Source: Rhodospirillaceae bacterium (GTDB taxonomy: Bacteria; Pseudomonadota; Alphaproteobacteria; Reyranellales; Reyranellaceae). Taken from it: 64,000 nt of DNA. Of this stretch, positions 44,743-53,428 are shown one piece after another (positions within the stretch are counted from its first letter, which is position 1; every line of letters starts with the position of its first letter). Position numbers and translations under genes: made by a program. The stretch covers positions 62,001-126,000 of the forward strand of contig WOUR01000013.1 in the NCBI GenBank assembly GCA_009772935.1. Reading direction: 5' to 3'. A model generated the notes under the pieces. That model made no database searches, had not been told where the DNA came from, and saw only the letters and a list, made by a program, of their open reading frames with translations.

Positions 44743-45804
44743 ATGTCGATCGGATCGTTGTTGCGTGAGTCCCGTGGCGACCGTGAAGCCACTTGGAAGT
44801 GGGTGGCCGCCACCGTGGGAGGTCTCGCCCTCTGGGCGTTACTCTACGCACAGCTCATCCCGTTCTCGGAATGGATCGTCTCCCTGCTGCCGGTAGATCG
44901 CAAGAGCCATCTTGGCGAGGCAATCGCCTTCTTCGTTTACGATATGCCCAAGGTGTTTCTGCTTCTCACCTTGGTCGTGTTTGCCATGGGTGTCGTGCGC
45001 AGCTTCTTCTCGGCTGAGAAGACCCGCGCCATGTTGGCGGGGCGGGCCGAGGGCGTCGGCAACGTCGCTGCCGCCGGACTTGGAATTCTGACGCCGTTTT
45101 GCTCGTGCTCGGCGGTGCCCTTGTTCATCGGCTTCGTCAGTGCCGGCGTACCGCTGGGGGTCACCTTCTCGTTCCTGATCGCCGCACCCATGATCAACGA
45201 GGTGGCCTTGGGACTTCTGTTTGCGTTGGTCGGCTGGGAAGTTGCCCTGACTTATCTCGCCTTCGGCCTTTTTGTCGCGATCGTCAGTGGATTCGTCATC
45301 GGCAAGCTGAAGCTCGAGGGCTGGCTGGAGCCCTGGGTGCGCGAAATCCGGGCCGGCGCAATCGAGCTGCCCGTCGAGCAGATCACAATCGTGGACCGCC
45401 TGAAGGCCGGCGTCGAGGCCGTGACGGATATCGTCGGGCGGGTATGGATGTGGCTGATCGCGGGCATCGCCGCGGGGGCGCTGATTCACGGCTACGTGCC
45501 CGCCGGACTGATGGTACGGATCATGGGGGCCGACGCCTGGTGGTCGGTGCCGGCAGCCGTCGCGCTCGGCATCCCGATGTACACCAACGCCGCCGGGATC
45601 ATCCCGGTCGTCGAAGCCCTTCTCGGCAAAGGGGCCGCGCCCGGAACGACGCTCGCCTTCATGATGAGCGTGATCGCCCTCTCGCTCCCCGAGATGATCA
45701 TCCTGCGCAAGGTGCTGTCGCTGAAGCTGATCGCGGTGTTCGTGGCCGTTGTCGGCACCGGCATCCTGGCGGTCGGCTTCTTGTTCAACGCTCTGTTCCG
45801 CTAA
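44743..45804 (+). CDS. ArsP/YraQ-like permease (DUF318)
   Basis: 353 aa from ATG 44743 with AGGAGG 7 bases upstream. About eight to ten membrane helices are present. The family motif GILTPFCSCSAVPLFIGF holds the CxC, and a second half-motif, ALGIPMYTNAAGIIPVVEALLGKG, is its inverted counterpart. ArsP members export trivalent organoarsenicals; others are uncharacterised. It is followed after 15 bases by a small CxxC thioredoxin, a frequent partner, which suggests thiol chemistry with the substrate. Confidence 0.87.
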   Translation: MSIGSLLRESRGDREATWKWVAATVGGLALWALLYAQLIPFSEWIVSLLPVDRKSHLGEAIAFFVYDMPKVFLLLTLVVFAMGVVRSFFSAEKTRAMLAGRAEGVGNVAAAGLGILTPFCSCSAVPLFIGFVSAGVPLGVTFSFLIAAPMINEVALGLLFALVGWEVALTYLAFGLFVAIVSGFVIGKLKLEGWLEPWVREIRAGAIELPVEQITIVDRLKAGVEAVTDIVGRVWMWLIAGIAAGALIHGYVPAGLMVRIMGADAWWSVPAAVALGIPMYTNAAGIIPVVEALLGKGAAPGTTLAFMMSVIALSLPEMIILRKVLSLKLIAVFVAVVGTGILAVGFLFNALFR

Positions 45805-45819
45805 CAAAGGAGAGATTCG

Positions 45820-46056
45820 ATGAAAGACGTGAAGATCCTCGGCCCCGGCTGCAAGCGCTGCGACGCCGCGGCCGAGATGGTCAAGGCGGAAGCTGCCAGG
45901 CTCGGCATTGAGGTGATGGTCGAGAAGGTGACCGACTACGCCGGGATTGCCGGCTATGGAATCGCCTCGACGCCGGGCATCGTCGTCGAAGGCAAGGTCG
46001 TTCATGCCGGTGGACTGCCGCGTCAGGACGCGATCGCCGGATGGCTCAAAGCTTGA
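45820..46056 (+). CDS. Small thioredoxin-like redox protein (CKRC)
   Basis: 78 aa. The active-site GPGCKRCDAAAEMV (CxxC at about residues 11-14) and cis-Pro STPGIVVEGKVVHAGG mark the short thioredoxin family annotated as redox-active disulfide protein 2. It is co-transcribed with the ArsP-like permease. It may reduce the permease substrate or its cysteines; this is an inference from neighbourhood. Confidence 0.9.
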   Translation: MKDVKILGPGCKRCDAAAEMVKAEAARLGIEVMVEKVTDYAGIAGYGIASTPGIVVEGKVVHAGGLPRQDAIAGWLKA

Positions 46057-46187
46057 CCCGATAAGGACGTGGCCGATCCAGAGGGGGGGGAGAGTGGCGG
46101 CGGGCGGCGCGTCCCGTCGGCGAGGCTTGGCCGCCGAGTCTCGGGTGCCAGAAAAGACAAACAATTCCGGAATGCGGTTGGACTTGA

Positions 46188-46664
46188 GTGAACCGAATCG
46201 CGTTTGACCGCGTAGGCGGTGCGGCTGTGGGAAGCCGTGCGTGCGAATTGGGGTGTGTGTTGGTAGATTCCAGTGATGCAGGCGCCTCGGGCCTGTCGGT
46301 TCTCGTTGTCGAAAGCGACCCGGCGGCTCGGACCGTCCTCCTGGACCATTTACGGCGGCAGGGATTCAGGATCGTCGAATCGGAACATGGCGGTGCCGCG
46401 ATCAGGGCGGCGGCCGCCCAGCCGTTCGACTTTGTGGTGGCCGACATCGACTGGGTGGGTGTGAGCGATGGTGCCGCCCTGGCGCGATGGACGAGGACCA
46501 AGCGACCACAGACGATGGTCGTCCTGACCTCCACGACCCTGTCGCACTTGTTTCCCGCCGGCAGCACGATGGCCGCCCTGCCGCTCATCAGAAAGCCCTT
46601 CCGGCAGGAAGACCTGGATCGGTTGCTGGCGCCGGTGGGAGACGCGGCGATTCGGGAATCATGA
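46188..46664 (+). CDS. Stand-alone response-regulator receiver domain
   Basis: 158 aa as drawn; the start is uncertain (GTG 46188 or GTG 46257, neither with a good ribosome site). From about residue 36 the receiver fold is clear: LSVLVVESDPAARTVLLDHL, the phosphoacceptor region FVVADIDWVG, Thr in VVLTSTT and the invariant Lys in PLIRKPFRQEDL. The acidic pocket is weakened (ESD rather than DD or ED). There is no output domain and no kinase nearby, so it is an orphan signalling module. Confidence 0.7.
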   Translation: MNRIAFDRVGGAAVGSRACELGCVLVDSSDAGASGLSVLVVESDPAARTVLLDHLRRQGFRIVESEHGGAAIRAAAAQPFDFVVADIDWVGVSDGAALARWTRTKRPQTMVVLTSTTLSHLFPAGSTMAALPLIRKPFRQEDLDRLLAPVGDAAIRES

Positions 46665-46806
46665 AGCCCGAGCGCGCAATAGCGCTTCGTATGTGTCTGA
46701 AGCAAAATTCCCGACCCACACGCTCTCGTGCGCCACATCGGGATCATAGCGGCCAACGGCTGCGTGGCCGGGAAGAGCCCCTTTCTGCTGCACGTGCTGG
46801 GATCAG

Positions 46807-48174
46807 CTACCTATAACGCGGCTCCTTGATTGCGCCGTCCGGCAGTTTCCCGAATAGACTCTCGAACATCGTTTCTATCTTCTTCCGTTGCTCGGAAAAT
46901 GCCCGGTACTGGCCTAGCGTCGCAACAGTGGAAGTCGGCGGGGTGGTCGGTTGATCCGGCTCGGGTATGTTGTTGGCGGCGGCGTAGTCAGCGAACGAGC
47001 TCTCTGCTTTGACGAGTTCTTCCAGTGCTTTGTCGAGCTCCTGAATAGCTGGCCCGTCCACCAGCTTTCCACCGAGATAGACGACCTGGCTCAAGCCCAT
47101 CACTCCCAACAATGCGGCTGGTATTGTGAAAGTGGCCAGTTCGGAGAAACCGACTTGCAGCAGCGCAATCCCGACGACCAAGCTGAAGACGAGCATTTGG
47201 AACCGGTAGACATCGAAGCCATCGATCCCGCTGACGATCTCTCGCCACTGGGCTACCCGCGTCGAAGCGATGCCGTTTGGCGGCAGCCAGTCCTTTCTTA
47301 TGAGCCAGGCCCAGTTCTCGAACTTCAGTCGCTGGCGCTTGACGTCCGTACCTTGCGCCGCGGCGGCTCCAATGCCCGAAATGCCGAGCAGGAGCAGCAC
47401 GGTCTCGGACATATCCGACAGCAGGCCAACGCGGAGCAATATGTAGAGCACGATACTGAACAACAATACGGAGAAGAACAGGACCTGAAGCCTGGAGATG
47501 CTGCCGGTACCATTTGGACCAGAACTCAGGACGACGGGATCCAGATAGCGATACCATTTGAGCTTGTAGGGGGCGCTACGGTTAGCGTCCTCGCATCTCG
47601 CGACGGCGTATGCGACGAGGACATAGAGAACGAGAGTGACGAAGGCCGTCAGAAGGAAGACGGGGATGCGACTGCTGAATTCCGTAGCGCGGCGGCCGAC
47701 AAAGGCGATCTTGTCGGCTTTGCAAGCGATGACGGTGATCGCGCCGGGACGCCAGAGGGAAAGCCCCGTCATTATATGAGGAACATCGAACGACAGCAGC
47801 GTGGTGCCTTGGGCGACCGCTCCCGATAGCTTCAGGACGTACTTTTCTCCGACGGGCTTCGCGGTTATGTCGCGGTTCTCGGCTACTCGCACATTCTCAA
47901 TGCCCGGGTTGGTGGCTTCGCCCAGCTGAAAGACGATCCGGAACGTCATCTTTTCGTCATTGGGACGAGCGAGCACCAGTTCCGCCGGGGCCCCGGCGGG
48001 CGCCCGGCTGAAGAGCGGGACCAGGGCGGCTGTTTCCTGTCCACTGCGTTGGGCGAGTGCCGCGACGAGTTTGGCGGGGTCATGCTCTGTGCAGACATTC
48101 GTCTCCTGCGCCCTGACCTCCTGATGCAGAATCGCAAAGACCGCAATCGCAACGAATAGCCTGACAAAGTGCAT
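46807..48174 (-). CDS. Inner-membrane protein of unknown function
   Basis: 455 aa from ATG 48174. A signal peptide (MHFVRLFVAIAVFAILHQEVRA) leads to a periplasmic part of about 140 residues. Membrane helices follow near 165-190, 225-250, 260-280, 320-340 and 345-370, then a soluble helical tail (LDKALEELVKAESSFADYAA). The SRLQVLFFSVLLFSIVLYILLRVG...SETVLLLLGISG region recalls membrane proteins encoded near hydrolase or conflict-type genes, but I cannot name a family. It is the third gene of a leftward operon with a DUF2272 protein and a serine-hydrolase-like protein. Confidence 0.65.
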   Translation of the reverse strand: MHFVRLFVAIAVFAILHQEVRAQETNVCTEHDPAKLVAALAQRSGQETAALVPLFSRAPAGAPAELVLARPNDEKMTFRIVFQLGEATNPGIENVRVAENRDITAKPVGEKYVLKLSGAVAQGTTLLSFDVPHIMTGLSLWRPGAITVIACKADKIAFVGRRATEFSSRIPVFLLTAFVTLVLYVLVAYAVARCEDANRSAPYKLKWYRYLDPVVLSSGPNGTGSISRLQVLFFSVLLFSIVLYILLRVGLLSDMSETVLLLLGISGIGAAAAQGTDVKRQRLKFENWAWLIRKDWLPPNGIASTRVAQWREIVSGIDGFDVYRFQMLVFSLVVGIALLQVGFSELATFTIPAALLGVMGLSQVVYLGGKLVDGPAIQELDKALEELVKAESSFADYAAANNIPEPDQPTTPPTSTVATLGQYRAFSEQRKKIETMFESLFGKLPDGAIKEPRYR

Positions 48175-48254
48175 CTCCCCCTCCCAGATCTGCAACTACC
48201 GCGACGCTGTTCAAACGCACTCGGTGAAACGGAAGCCGGTGCGGCCCCCGAACC

Positions 48255-49103
48255 TCAGGCGGAAGGGCTGGCCGGCAGGTCGAATCCCGGTACTGCCGAG
48301 ATCACGCGTGACAGTTCGTGGCGGGTGCTTACCGCTTCATCGTGCCTGTGAGTGGGCAAGTGCGTGAGCACGATGTTCCTCGCGTCCAGTCTAGCGGGGA
48401 CGACCTCGTGCAATTGAAAGGTCGGCTCGTTCTCGACCATCACCTTCAGAGCCTTGGCCCGGCTCAGCGTCTCGTTGTTCGACGTGAAGTGTGTGGTGAT
48501 GAACGCTGATTGGGGAATGGCACGGCCGATATTCGAGAAGCGCGCATGCTCGGAGGGAACATGCTCCGCTCCGTCCATCAACGGCGTGCTCCAATAGAGG
48601 CAATCGAACAGCGAATGTCCGATCGGAGCCAAGGTGGTCGCGGCCTGTGGCGAGGAGCGCAGCGTTTTGATGACACGGCTCCAGGCAACATGGCCGTTAC
48701 TGTAGGCCACCAGATGCAGCTTCGCCTGCAGGATGGCGGCCCGGACCTCGCCGCGTTCGACGATCTCGCCTGCCGCCTTGCCTGCCGCCAGCACGGCTTC
48801 TTCGACGAGCGAGACGATACTCCCGAAGGATGCAAGATAGTCGGCGTTGACGCTGCCGCTGACATGCATCGTCGGGGCGACCAGGATCACGTTCTTCGTC
48901 GGGGCGGCCACTTGTTCCGGCAGGCGATGATGGGTCAGGGCAAAGCTCTGCGGATTGTCTTCCCGGCCATGGAAGAACAGAATGACGAGGAGCGGGCTAT
49001 CGAACGAAACGCCGGGATTCCATGTCACCACTGCATTGGCATCGCCGGTCGCGAGGCCCTCGATCGGCAGGGTTACACGCCGCATGTTGTCCGGCGGGGA
49101 CAT
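48255..49103 (-). CDS. Alpha/beta-hydrolase-like protein, unassigned
   Basis: 282 aa from ATG 49103, overlapping the upstream stop (TGATG). No signal peptide is seen. LLVILFFHGREDNPQSF resembles an oxyanion loop, LHLVAYSNGHVAWSRVI a nucleophile elbow (Ser in YSNGH, an atypical form of GxSxG), and the C-terminal LTHLPTHRHDEAVS could provide the His. It may be a divergent esterase or peptidase. Role unknown; see the operon note under findings. Confidence 0.6.
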   Translation of the reverse strand: MSPPDNMRRVTLPIEGLATGDANAVVTWNPGVSFDSPLLVILFFHGREDNPQSFALTHHRLPEQVAAPTKNVILVAPTMHVSGSVNADYLASFGSIVSLVEEAVLAAGKAAGEIVERGEVRAAILQAKLHLVAYSNGHVAWSRVIKTLRSSPQAATTLAPIGHSLFDCLYWSTPLMDGAEHVPSEHARFSNIGRAIPQSAFITTHFTSNNETLSRAKALKVMVENEPTFQLHEVVPARLDARNIVLTHLPTHRHDEAVSTRHELSRVISAVPGFDLPASPSA

Positions 49104-49753
49104 CAGTCGAAGCGCTTCTTCAGGACAACGAACCAATCGTGATGCGGATCAACGAGCTGGCCATTGTTGTTCAGCTTCAGCGTCTTCTTCGTCACCGAAT
49201 CCCGAACGTTGCCACCGATGACGTCGATCTCGCCCGGCCGCTTGGCCACGACGATGTCCGCGTGACTCGTATATGGCCCGGTCCTGTCGAAATAGGCGAG
49301 GGCCTGCGGACGGGTGAGCGGCTGGCCGCGGACGCAGCCGACCAGATCGCCGACATCCGGCAACGCCTCGGCCTCGTCCACGCGGTAGCCCCAATAGGCC
49401 GCATCCAGCTTGTTCTGTTTCCGGTTGGCGATGCCCCACGTGAGGTACGTCGCATGTGCCTGGGAGAAGGGGAATTCCGTCTTCAGAAACCCCGCGGTCT
49501 TCATGATGTACGAGATGGTCACGGCAGACCACGGGTAGTCGTCGTTGGAGATGTTGGCCTGGCTTGGCCAGGTGATCGGCGGGCTGAAGAATAGCGGGAG
49601 GTACGTGTCGATGACGTACCTCGCAAAAGCTTCTTCGTCGTCGTTGTGGAACCCTGACGATTTATCCCCGGTGATGCAGTTCCACGTCGAGTTGCCCCAG
49701 CGATTCCACTCGGCCGTTGCGGCCTGCACGATGGTGTTGGTCGAGAACGGCAT
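49103..49753 (-). CDS. DUF2272 papain-like protein
   Basis: 216 aa. The DUF2272 pattern is seen in YPWSAVTISYIMKTAGFLKTEFPFSQAHATYL and in GDLVGCVRG followed by SHADIVV (His and Asp). The fold is related to NlpC/P60 and CHAP amidases, suggesting action on peptidoglycan or peptide amides. The usual Cys position near PWSA is Ser/Ala here, so activity is doubtful. It is the first gene of the three-gene operon. A small palindrome lies 30 bases before its start. Confidence 0.7.
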   Translation of the reverse strand: MPFSTNTIVQAATAEWNRWGNSTWNCITGDKSSGFHNDDEEAFARYVIDTYLPLFFSPPITWPSQANISNDDYPWSAVTISYIMKTAGFLKTEFPFSQAHATYLTWGIANRKQNKLDAAYWGYRVDEAEALPDVGDLVGCVRGQPLTRPQALAYFDRTGPYTSHADIVVAKRPGEIDVIGGNVRDSVTKKTLKLNNNGQLVDPHHDWFVVLKKRFD

Positions 49754-49783
49754 GACGTGATCCCCCCGGACGTCAAGCTAAGG

Positions 49784-49802
49784 ACTCTATCTTAGGTAGA
49801 GT
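49784..49802 (-). promoter_or_regulatory. Small palindrome upstream of the DUF2272 operon
   Basis: ACTCTA (49784-49789) and TAGAGT (49797-49802) are perfect 6-base inverted arms around 7 bases, in an AT-rich stretch 31 bases before the start codon. A possible operator; no regulator is linked. Confidence 0.35.
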
Positions 49803-49892
49803 AAAAGTCAAATGCGCACTACACGCATAGAGAGACTATCGAAGGTCACGTCGTCCGCTCAGCGGCTTCGACAGGCCCGACTGGATCGCTGT

Positions 49893-50091
49893 GTCAGAGC
49901 AACCCCAGGCTCCGGAAGCTCGCATGGCCTTTGCGGCCGATCACAAGGTGATCGTGGATCGCGATCCCCAGCGCCTCGGACGCCGCCTTGACGCCTCGGA
50001 CGCCGCCTTGATCTCCCGCGTCATCTCGATGTCGTCGCGGCTGGTTTCGGAATTGTCATTCGGGTTTGCCCCGTATTGTTCAATGAAATTA
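49893..50091 (-). pseudogene. radC remnant, copy 1
   Basis: Read leftwards, this encodes the tail of a RadC-type JAMM protein: SRDDIEMTREIKAASEA, then HDHLVIGRKGHASFRSLGLL. A 20-base unit is tandemly repeated (49972-49991 and 49992-50011), which shifts the frame. Upstream of SRDD the similarity is lost, so the N-terminal domains and the HNHPSGDP metal site are missing. The first 99 bases (49893-49991) are identical to copy 2. Confidence 0.75.
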
Positions 50092-50231
50092 GTCAACAGT
50101 TACTGAGATCGGTGGCACTCTCAGCGCCACTGTTCCCATAAATCCCGTCCCCATTTAGGCAAAGTCGGATCAGGCAGCTTACTTGTTTGGTCTTGGCACT
50201 TGAGAAAACTTCCAATACTCCAAGGTAGGAG

Positions 50232-50440
50232 GTCAGAGCAACCCCAGGCTCCGGAAGCTCGCATGGCCTTTGCGGCCGATCACAAGGTGATCGTGGATCG
50301 CGATCCCCAGCGCCTCGGACGCCGCCTTGATCTCGATGTCGTCGCGGCTGGGTTTGGGGTCGCCCGAGGGATGGTTGTGCACGAGGGTTCCATGAGGCAT
50401 ATGACATTGATTTTCAAGGAAGCTCGCCAGCATCGATGAG
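50232..50440 (-). pseudogene. radC remnant, copy 2
   Basis: Read leftwards, this keeps the JAMM metal site (GTLVHNHPSGDPKPSRDD) and the end HDHLVIGRKGHASFRSLGLL, but about five residues (the MTREI block) are missing in between and nothing RadC-like precedes it. About 70 residues remain of a protein of 220 or more. The open frame continues to 50673 with unrelated sequence. It shares a perfect 99-base direct repeat with copy 1, 339 bases away. Confidence 0.78.
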
Positions 50441-50615
50441 TCAGTGGGGTATGGAACGGGGATCGGTAGTGTGTGATCCAACGTGATCTGCATTCTCGAT
50501 AACACACAGGCATGCCTGTGAACTGCGCAGCACGTTCGATACACGACGTTCATGTAGCGAGCTCGACAGCTTCGGGTACTGTTGTCGTAGCTCAAGCGGG
50601 GAATGGTTCGCTGAC
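50441..50615. other. Gap without a gene, lower GC
   Basis: Between the radC remnant and the frameshifted gene I see no tRNA, terminator or recognisable promoter. Its base composition is clearly more AT-rich than the core genes, as is 50090-50230, in keeping with island-border DNA. Confidence 0.5.
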
Positions 50616-51496
50616 ATGTCCACCTATTACACAGATCGCGAATACGGGGCGCGCCCTCCTTCCGTAGATACAATCGACGATCGGTTGTGGGCTGGTCTCT
50701 ACAGCCTCATTCAGACGCGCATCGGCGATGGTTCCTTTGGGCTCCGCTTTCCTGAACAATGCGCCGACGGAAACGGTCCCTGCGGTTGCGATGAGCAGGC
50801 ATTCCACCGGGTCCTGACGGCCGAGGTGCCATGGGTGGTATCGCCGCTCTCGGCGACCGAAATGCCCAAGACCCCGGTCATTCTCGACCTGCTCGAGTTC
50901 TGCGCCCGGGCAGTGGGCGAACCGATTCAAGGGGCCTATCATTCGTTCTATCGGCATCACCATCTGAGCTGGGATCGGGACTCCGGGCTCCAACGCTTCG
51001 TCGGCGACGTGAACATGCTGTTCCGGCGCAACGCGTTGGCATTTGAACTCACACCCGAGGGTCAAGCGCGCCGTCTTCTTCCGGCACCCCTGCCGAAGTG
51101 GTCGGCTGGACTCTTTTCCAGACCGGTGACGCCGAGACTGATCGACTCCTTGAGTCGGCGCGGCTCCGGGTTCTGTCGCCAAAGGAGGACGATCGCCGCG
51201 ACGCTTTGGAAAAGCTCTGGGATGCCTTCGAGCGTTGGAAGACGCTCGAACCGGGGGCCAACAAACGCGTCCAGGCGGATGCACTCTTGGATCGGGTTGC
51301 GTCGGTAGGGTCGGGTTATCGAGGGATGTTGGCGCGAGAGGCAGCGGAGCTGGCGACCATTGGCAACAGCTTTCGCACCCGGCATTCCGAGGTTACCCAG
51401 GAAGCTCTGACGTCTCAGGATCAGGTCGACTACCTGTTCACTCGGATGTTCGCCTTTGTGCGGCTTGTGCTGCGGAGAACCGGGCGTGGCGGCTAG
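50616..51496 (+). pseudogene. Abi-like protein gene broken by a frameshift
   Basis: The frame from ATG 50616 (STYYTDREYGARPPSVDTID...) is sensible to about 51085, then becomes arginine-rich nonsense. The sensible sequence resumes in another frame from about 51098 (TLFQTGDAETDRLLESARLR, DALEKLWDAFERWKTLEPG, FRTRHSEVTQEALTSQDQVD) to 51496. Joined, they give about 293 aa resembling proteins with an AbiJ-N-like N-terminus and the FRxRHxE...VDYLFxRxFA C-terminus seen in abortive-infection-type genes. The break lies near 51085-51100 in CCGGCACCCCTGCCG. It may be mutation or a sequencing error. Confidence 0.65.
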
Positions 51497-51522
51497 CTAG
51501 CCACTTTGACTTGATCCGCCGA

Positions 51523-52902
51523 TCATTCATGCCATTCGTCGGTCATGACGTAACCGGGATTGAGAGTGCTGAAGTTCTGCAGCGTCGACACCGTGCAGCG
51601 GTATTCTACCGCCTTGAGATCGAGGTCGATCAATTCGTGAACCGTGCCGCCATGCAGGAGACGCAGGACTTCGCTTAAGGCGAGGGTTGCGGCCGTGGCG
51701 CCGACGAACGGCGCACCGACGGCCTTGCCAGCGAGCAGCGTGACACCACAGCGATCGAGTGCGCCGCTGGCGAGCAGACCTTGGTACGCGGGGCGGTCTT
51801 CGACCTGGTCGTCGGCCTGCGCGTCGCGCCAGATTTGTGACGCCGGCCGGGAGGCTGGTATGGTGTGCAGACGCACCGCACGGAAGTCCCGATGCCCGCG
51901 CCCCAGCCCCGCCTCCACCACGAAGTCGAATCCGACTTGATCGAGCGCTTGGCGCCCGACGCCGTTGTCGAGCCCGCACAAGGCGACGGCAGGCTCATCA
52001 TCCTGGCGCCGGAACGAGGCATCGAAGAGCCGCTCTTGGACGACGGTCGAAAAGCCCCGACGCTCGGCCCACGCTGCCATGGCGCGCGTCTTCTTGACAT
52101 TGATCAGCGTGGCGTCGCTCAGGATCGAAGTGCTCTCCGTCGAGGGCGTGATGATGTCGATATCCTGCAGGACCAGGTTCAAGTCTTGCGGGCGGGCAAA
52201 GGGCAGGAGCCCGAGTGCCCAGAGGTAGGCCTGGCCGAGATGTCCAAGCCCAATGAGCCACAGCTGCGCGGGCAGGAGCGACATGATCGGCTCGGTGCCC
52301 ATGTCGCCAAGCCAGTCACATGTTGACGCAGGATCCCAGAGCGACAGACCTACAGTGCGCCTTCCCGCGACACCAACGTGGCCGGAGACATAAAGAAAGG
52401 CTTCATTCACGGCGAGGGCGGCGGCCAGCATGGGCGCCAACGCCATGACCGGGGCAGGCACCGCCGCGGCCTCGAAGGGGGCCGGAACGATGCCGCCACG
52501 CCAGCCGGCAAATATGGCACGGACATGAAAGGCTGCGCGCCGAACGGACGTCGTGCCGCCGATTTCGATCACTGGCGTACCGGCTTCCGGCTCCGCGATA
52601 CTGCCGCCGAGTACCGTGACGGCCTCGGCGAGCGTGGTGCCGAACGGAAGAGGGGTGAGCAGGGGCGCATCGGGCAATGGCGCGACCCTCACGCCCCCCA
52701 GGAAGACGCGCCGTGCGAGTGCGACAGCAGTCAAGAGTGCGGCCTGGTGATGGCGGTCGCGCGCGGCGTCCTCGCTAATGCGCAGCGCGAGGCGGTAGCC
52801 GGCAAACAGCGCTTCGGCCTCGGCGATGCTCGCGGCGGCACCGCTGTCGAGCGCATGCTTGACTAAGCGGTGGAGCTTGTCGGCGGTGGTGAACGCGGTC
52901 AT
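51523..52902 (-). CDS. E1-like adenylyltransferase (ThiF/MoeB family) of a ubiquitin-like system
   Basis: 459 aa. The C-terminal half is a ThiF Rossmann domain: LWLIGLGHLGQAYLWALGLL (GxGxxG at 218-223), LVLQDIDIITPSTESTSIL (ribose and ATP contacts) and VALCGLDNGVGR. A 200-residue N-terminal domain without a named family precedes it. There is no zinc CxxC pair. Its gene is the last of an operon with a tandem ubiquitin-like protein, an E2-like protein and a JAMM peptidase. It should therefore adenylate the C-terminal glycine of that protein and pass it to the E2. The arrangement matches bacterial ubiquitin-like (6A-6E/Bil-type) conjugation operons. Confidence 0.85.
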   Translation of the reverse strand: MTAFTTADKLHRLVKHALDSGAAASIAEAEALFAGYRLALRISEDAARDRHHQAALLTAVALARRVFLGGVRVAPLPDAPLLTPLPFGTTLAEAVTVLGGSIAEPEAGTPVIEIGGTTSVRRAAFHVRAIFAGWRGGIVPAPFEAAAVPAPVMALAPMLAAALAVNEAFLYVSGHVGVAGRRTVGLSLWDPASTCDWLGDMGTEPIMSLLPAQLWLIGLGHLGQAYLWALGLLPFARPQDLNLVLQDIDIITPSTESTSILSDATLINVKKTRAMAAWAERRGFSTVVQERLFDASFRRQDDEPAVALCGLDNGVGRQALDQVGFDFVVEAGLGRGHRDFRAVRLHTIPASRPASQIWRDAQADDQVEDRPAYQGLLASGALDRCGVTLLAGKAVGAPFVGATAATLALSEVLRLLHGGTVHELIDLDLKAVEYRCTVSTLQNFSTLNPGYVMTDEWHE

Positions 52903-52909
52903 GGCAGCC

Positions 52910-53428
52910 TCACAATCCGATATGAAGGAAGACGCGCCGGGTGGGGGGCGGCACGGCCTGCCAGCGCTTGCCGCCGAGGTAACGGTAGATGCCGACCGAC
53001 GCCGTCAGCATGGGCGGCCGCGCGAAGTCGGGGAGGATGAACGCGATGTGCCCGGCGCGAGAGATCATCGGATGCTCGCGATCGGAGCTGCTCTGTCCGG
53101 CGCCGCCGGGGTGGACGTGCACGTCGGCGACGACGCTCAGGCTGCGCTGCCTGCAGATATCCCAAAGCCCTCCGAAATACCGGCCGTCAAAATGCACGAT
53201 GCCGGAGTCGAGCGCTCGCGGGTCGAGATCGTCGTACAGGATGAAGTCGGTGATGCGGGCGCGGCCAGCGACGCGATAGCCGAGCAGGAATGCTCCGCTT
53301 TCACGGCTTGCATTCCGGCCGCGCTCACGCAGCTTCGCGCAGAGGCGCCGCCATAAGAACCATGAGCAGGAGATCTCATGCCGCGGCGCCCACAGACGGG
53401 CAATAATCTGCGCAATTGAGAAGTTCAT
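52910..53428 (-). CDS. JAMM/Mov34 metallopeptidase (deubiquitinase-like)
   Basis: 172 aa from ATG 53428, which has GGAG 7 bases upstream and lies inside the E2-like gene (53-base overlap). JAMM residues are visible: Glu43 in RESGAFLLG, His104 and His106 in [11 protein letters not shown], and Asp116 in [12 protein letters not shown] enzymes in such operons cleave the ubiquitin-like protein from precursors or conjugates. The strong overlap indicates coupled translation with the E2 gene. It is a short, single-domain form. Confidence 0.87.
   Translation of the reverse strand: MNFSIAQIIARLWAPRHEISCSWFLWRRLCAKLRERGRNASRESGAFLLGYRVAGRARITDFILYDDLDPRALDSGIVHFDGRYFGGLWDICRQRSLSVVADVHVHPGGAGQSSSDREHPMISRAGHIAFILPDFARPPMLTASVGIYRYLGGKRWQAVPPPTRRVFLHIGL

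Noticed and set aside
49893..50330. 99-bp direct repeat as a phage attachment site pair
   Set aside because: The repeat is coding sequence of radC remnants, the copies are only 339 bases apart, and no integrase gene is visible; gene duplication is the simpler reading.
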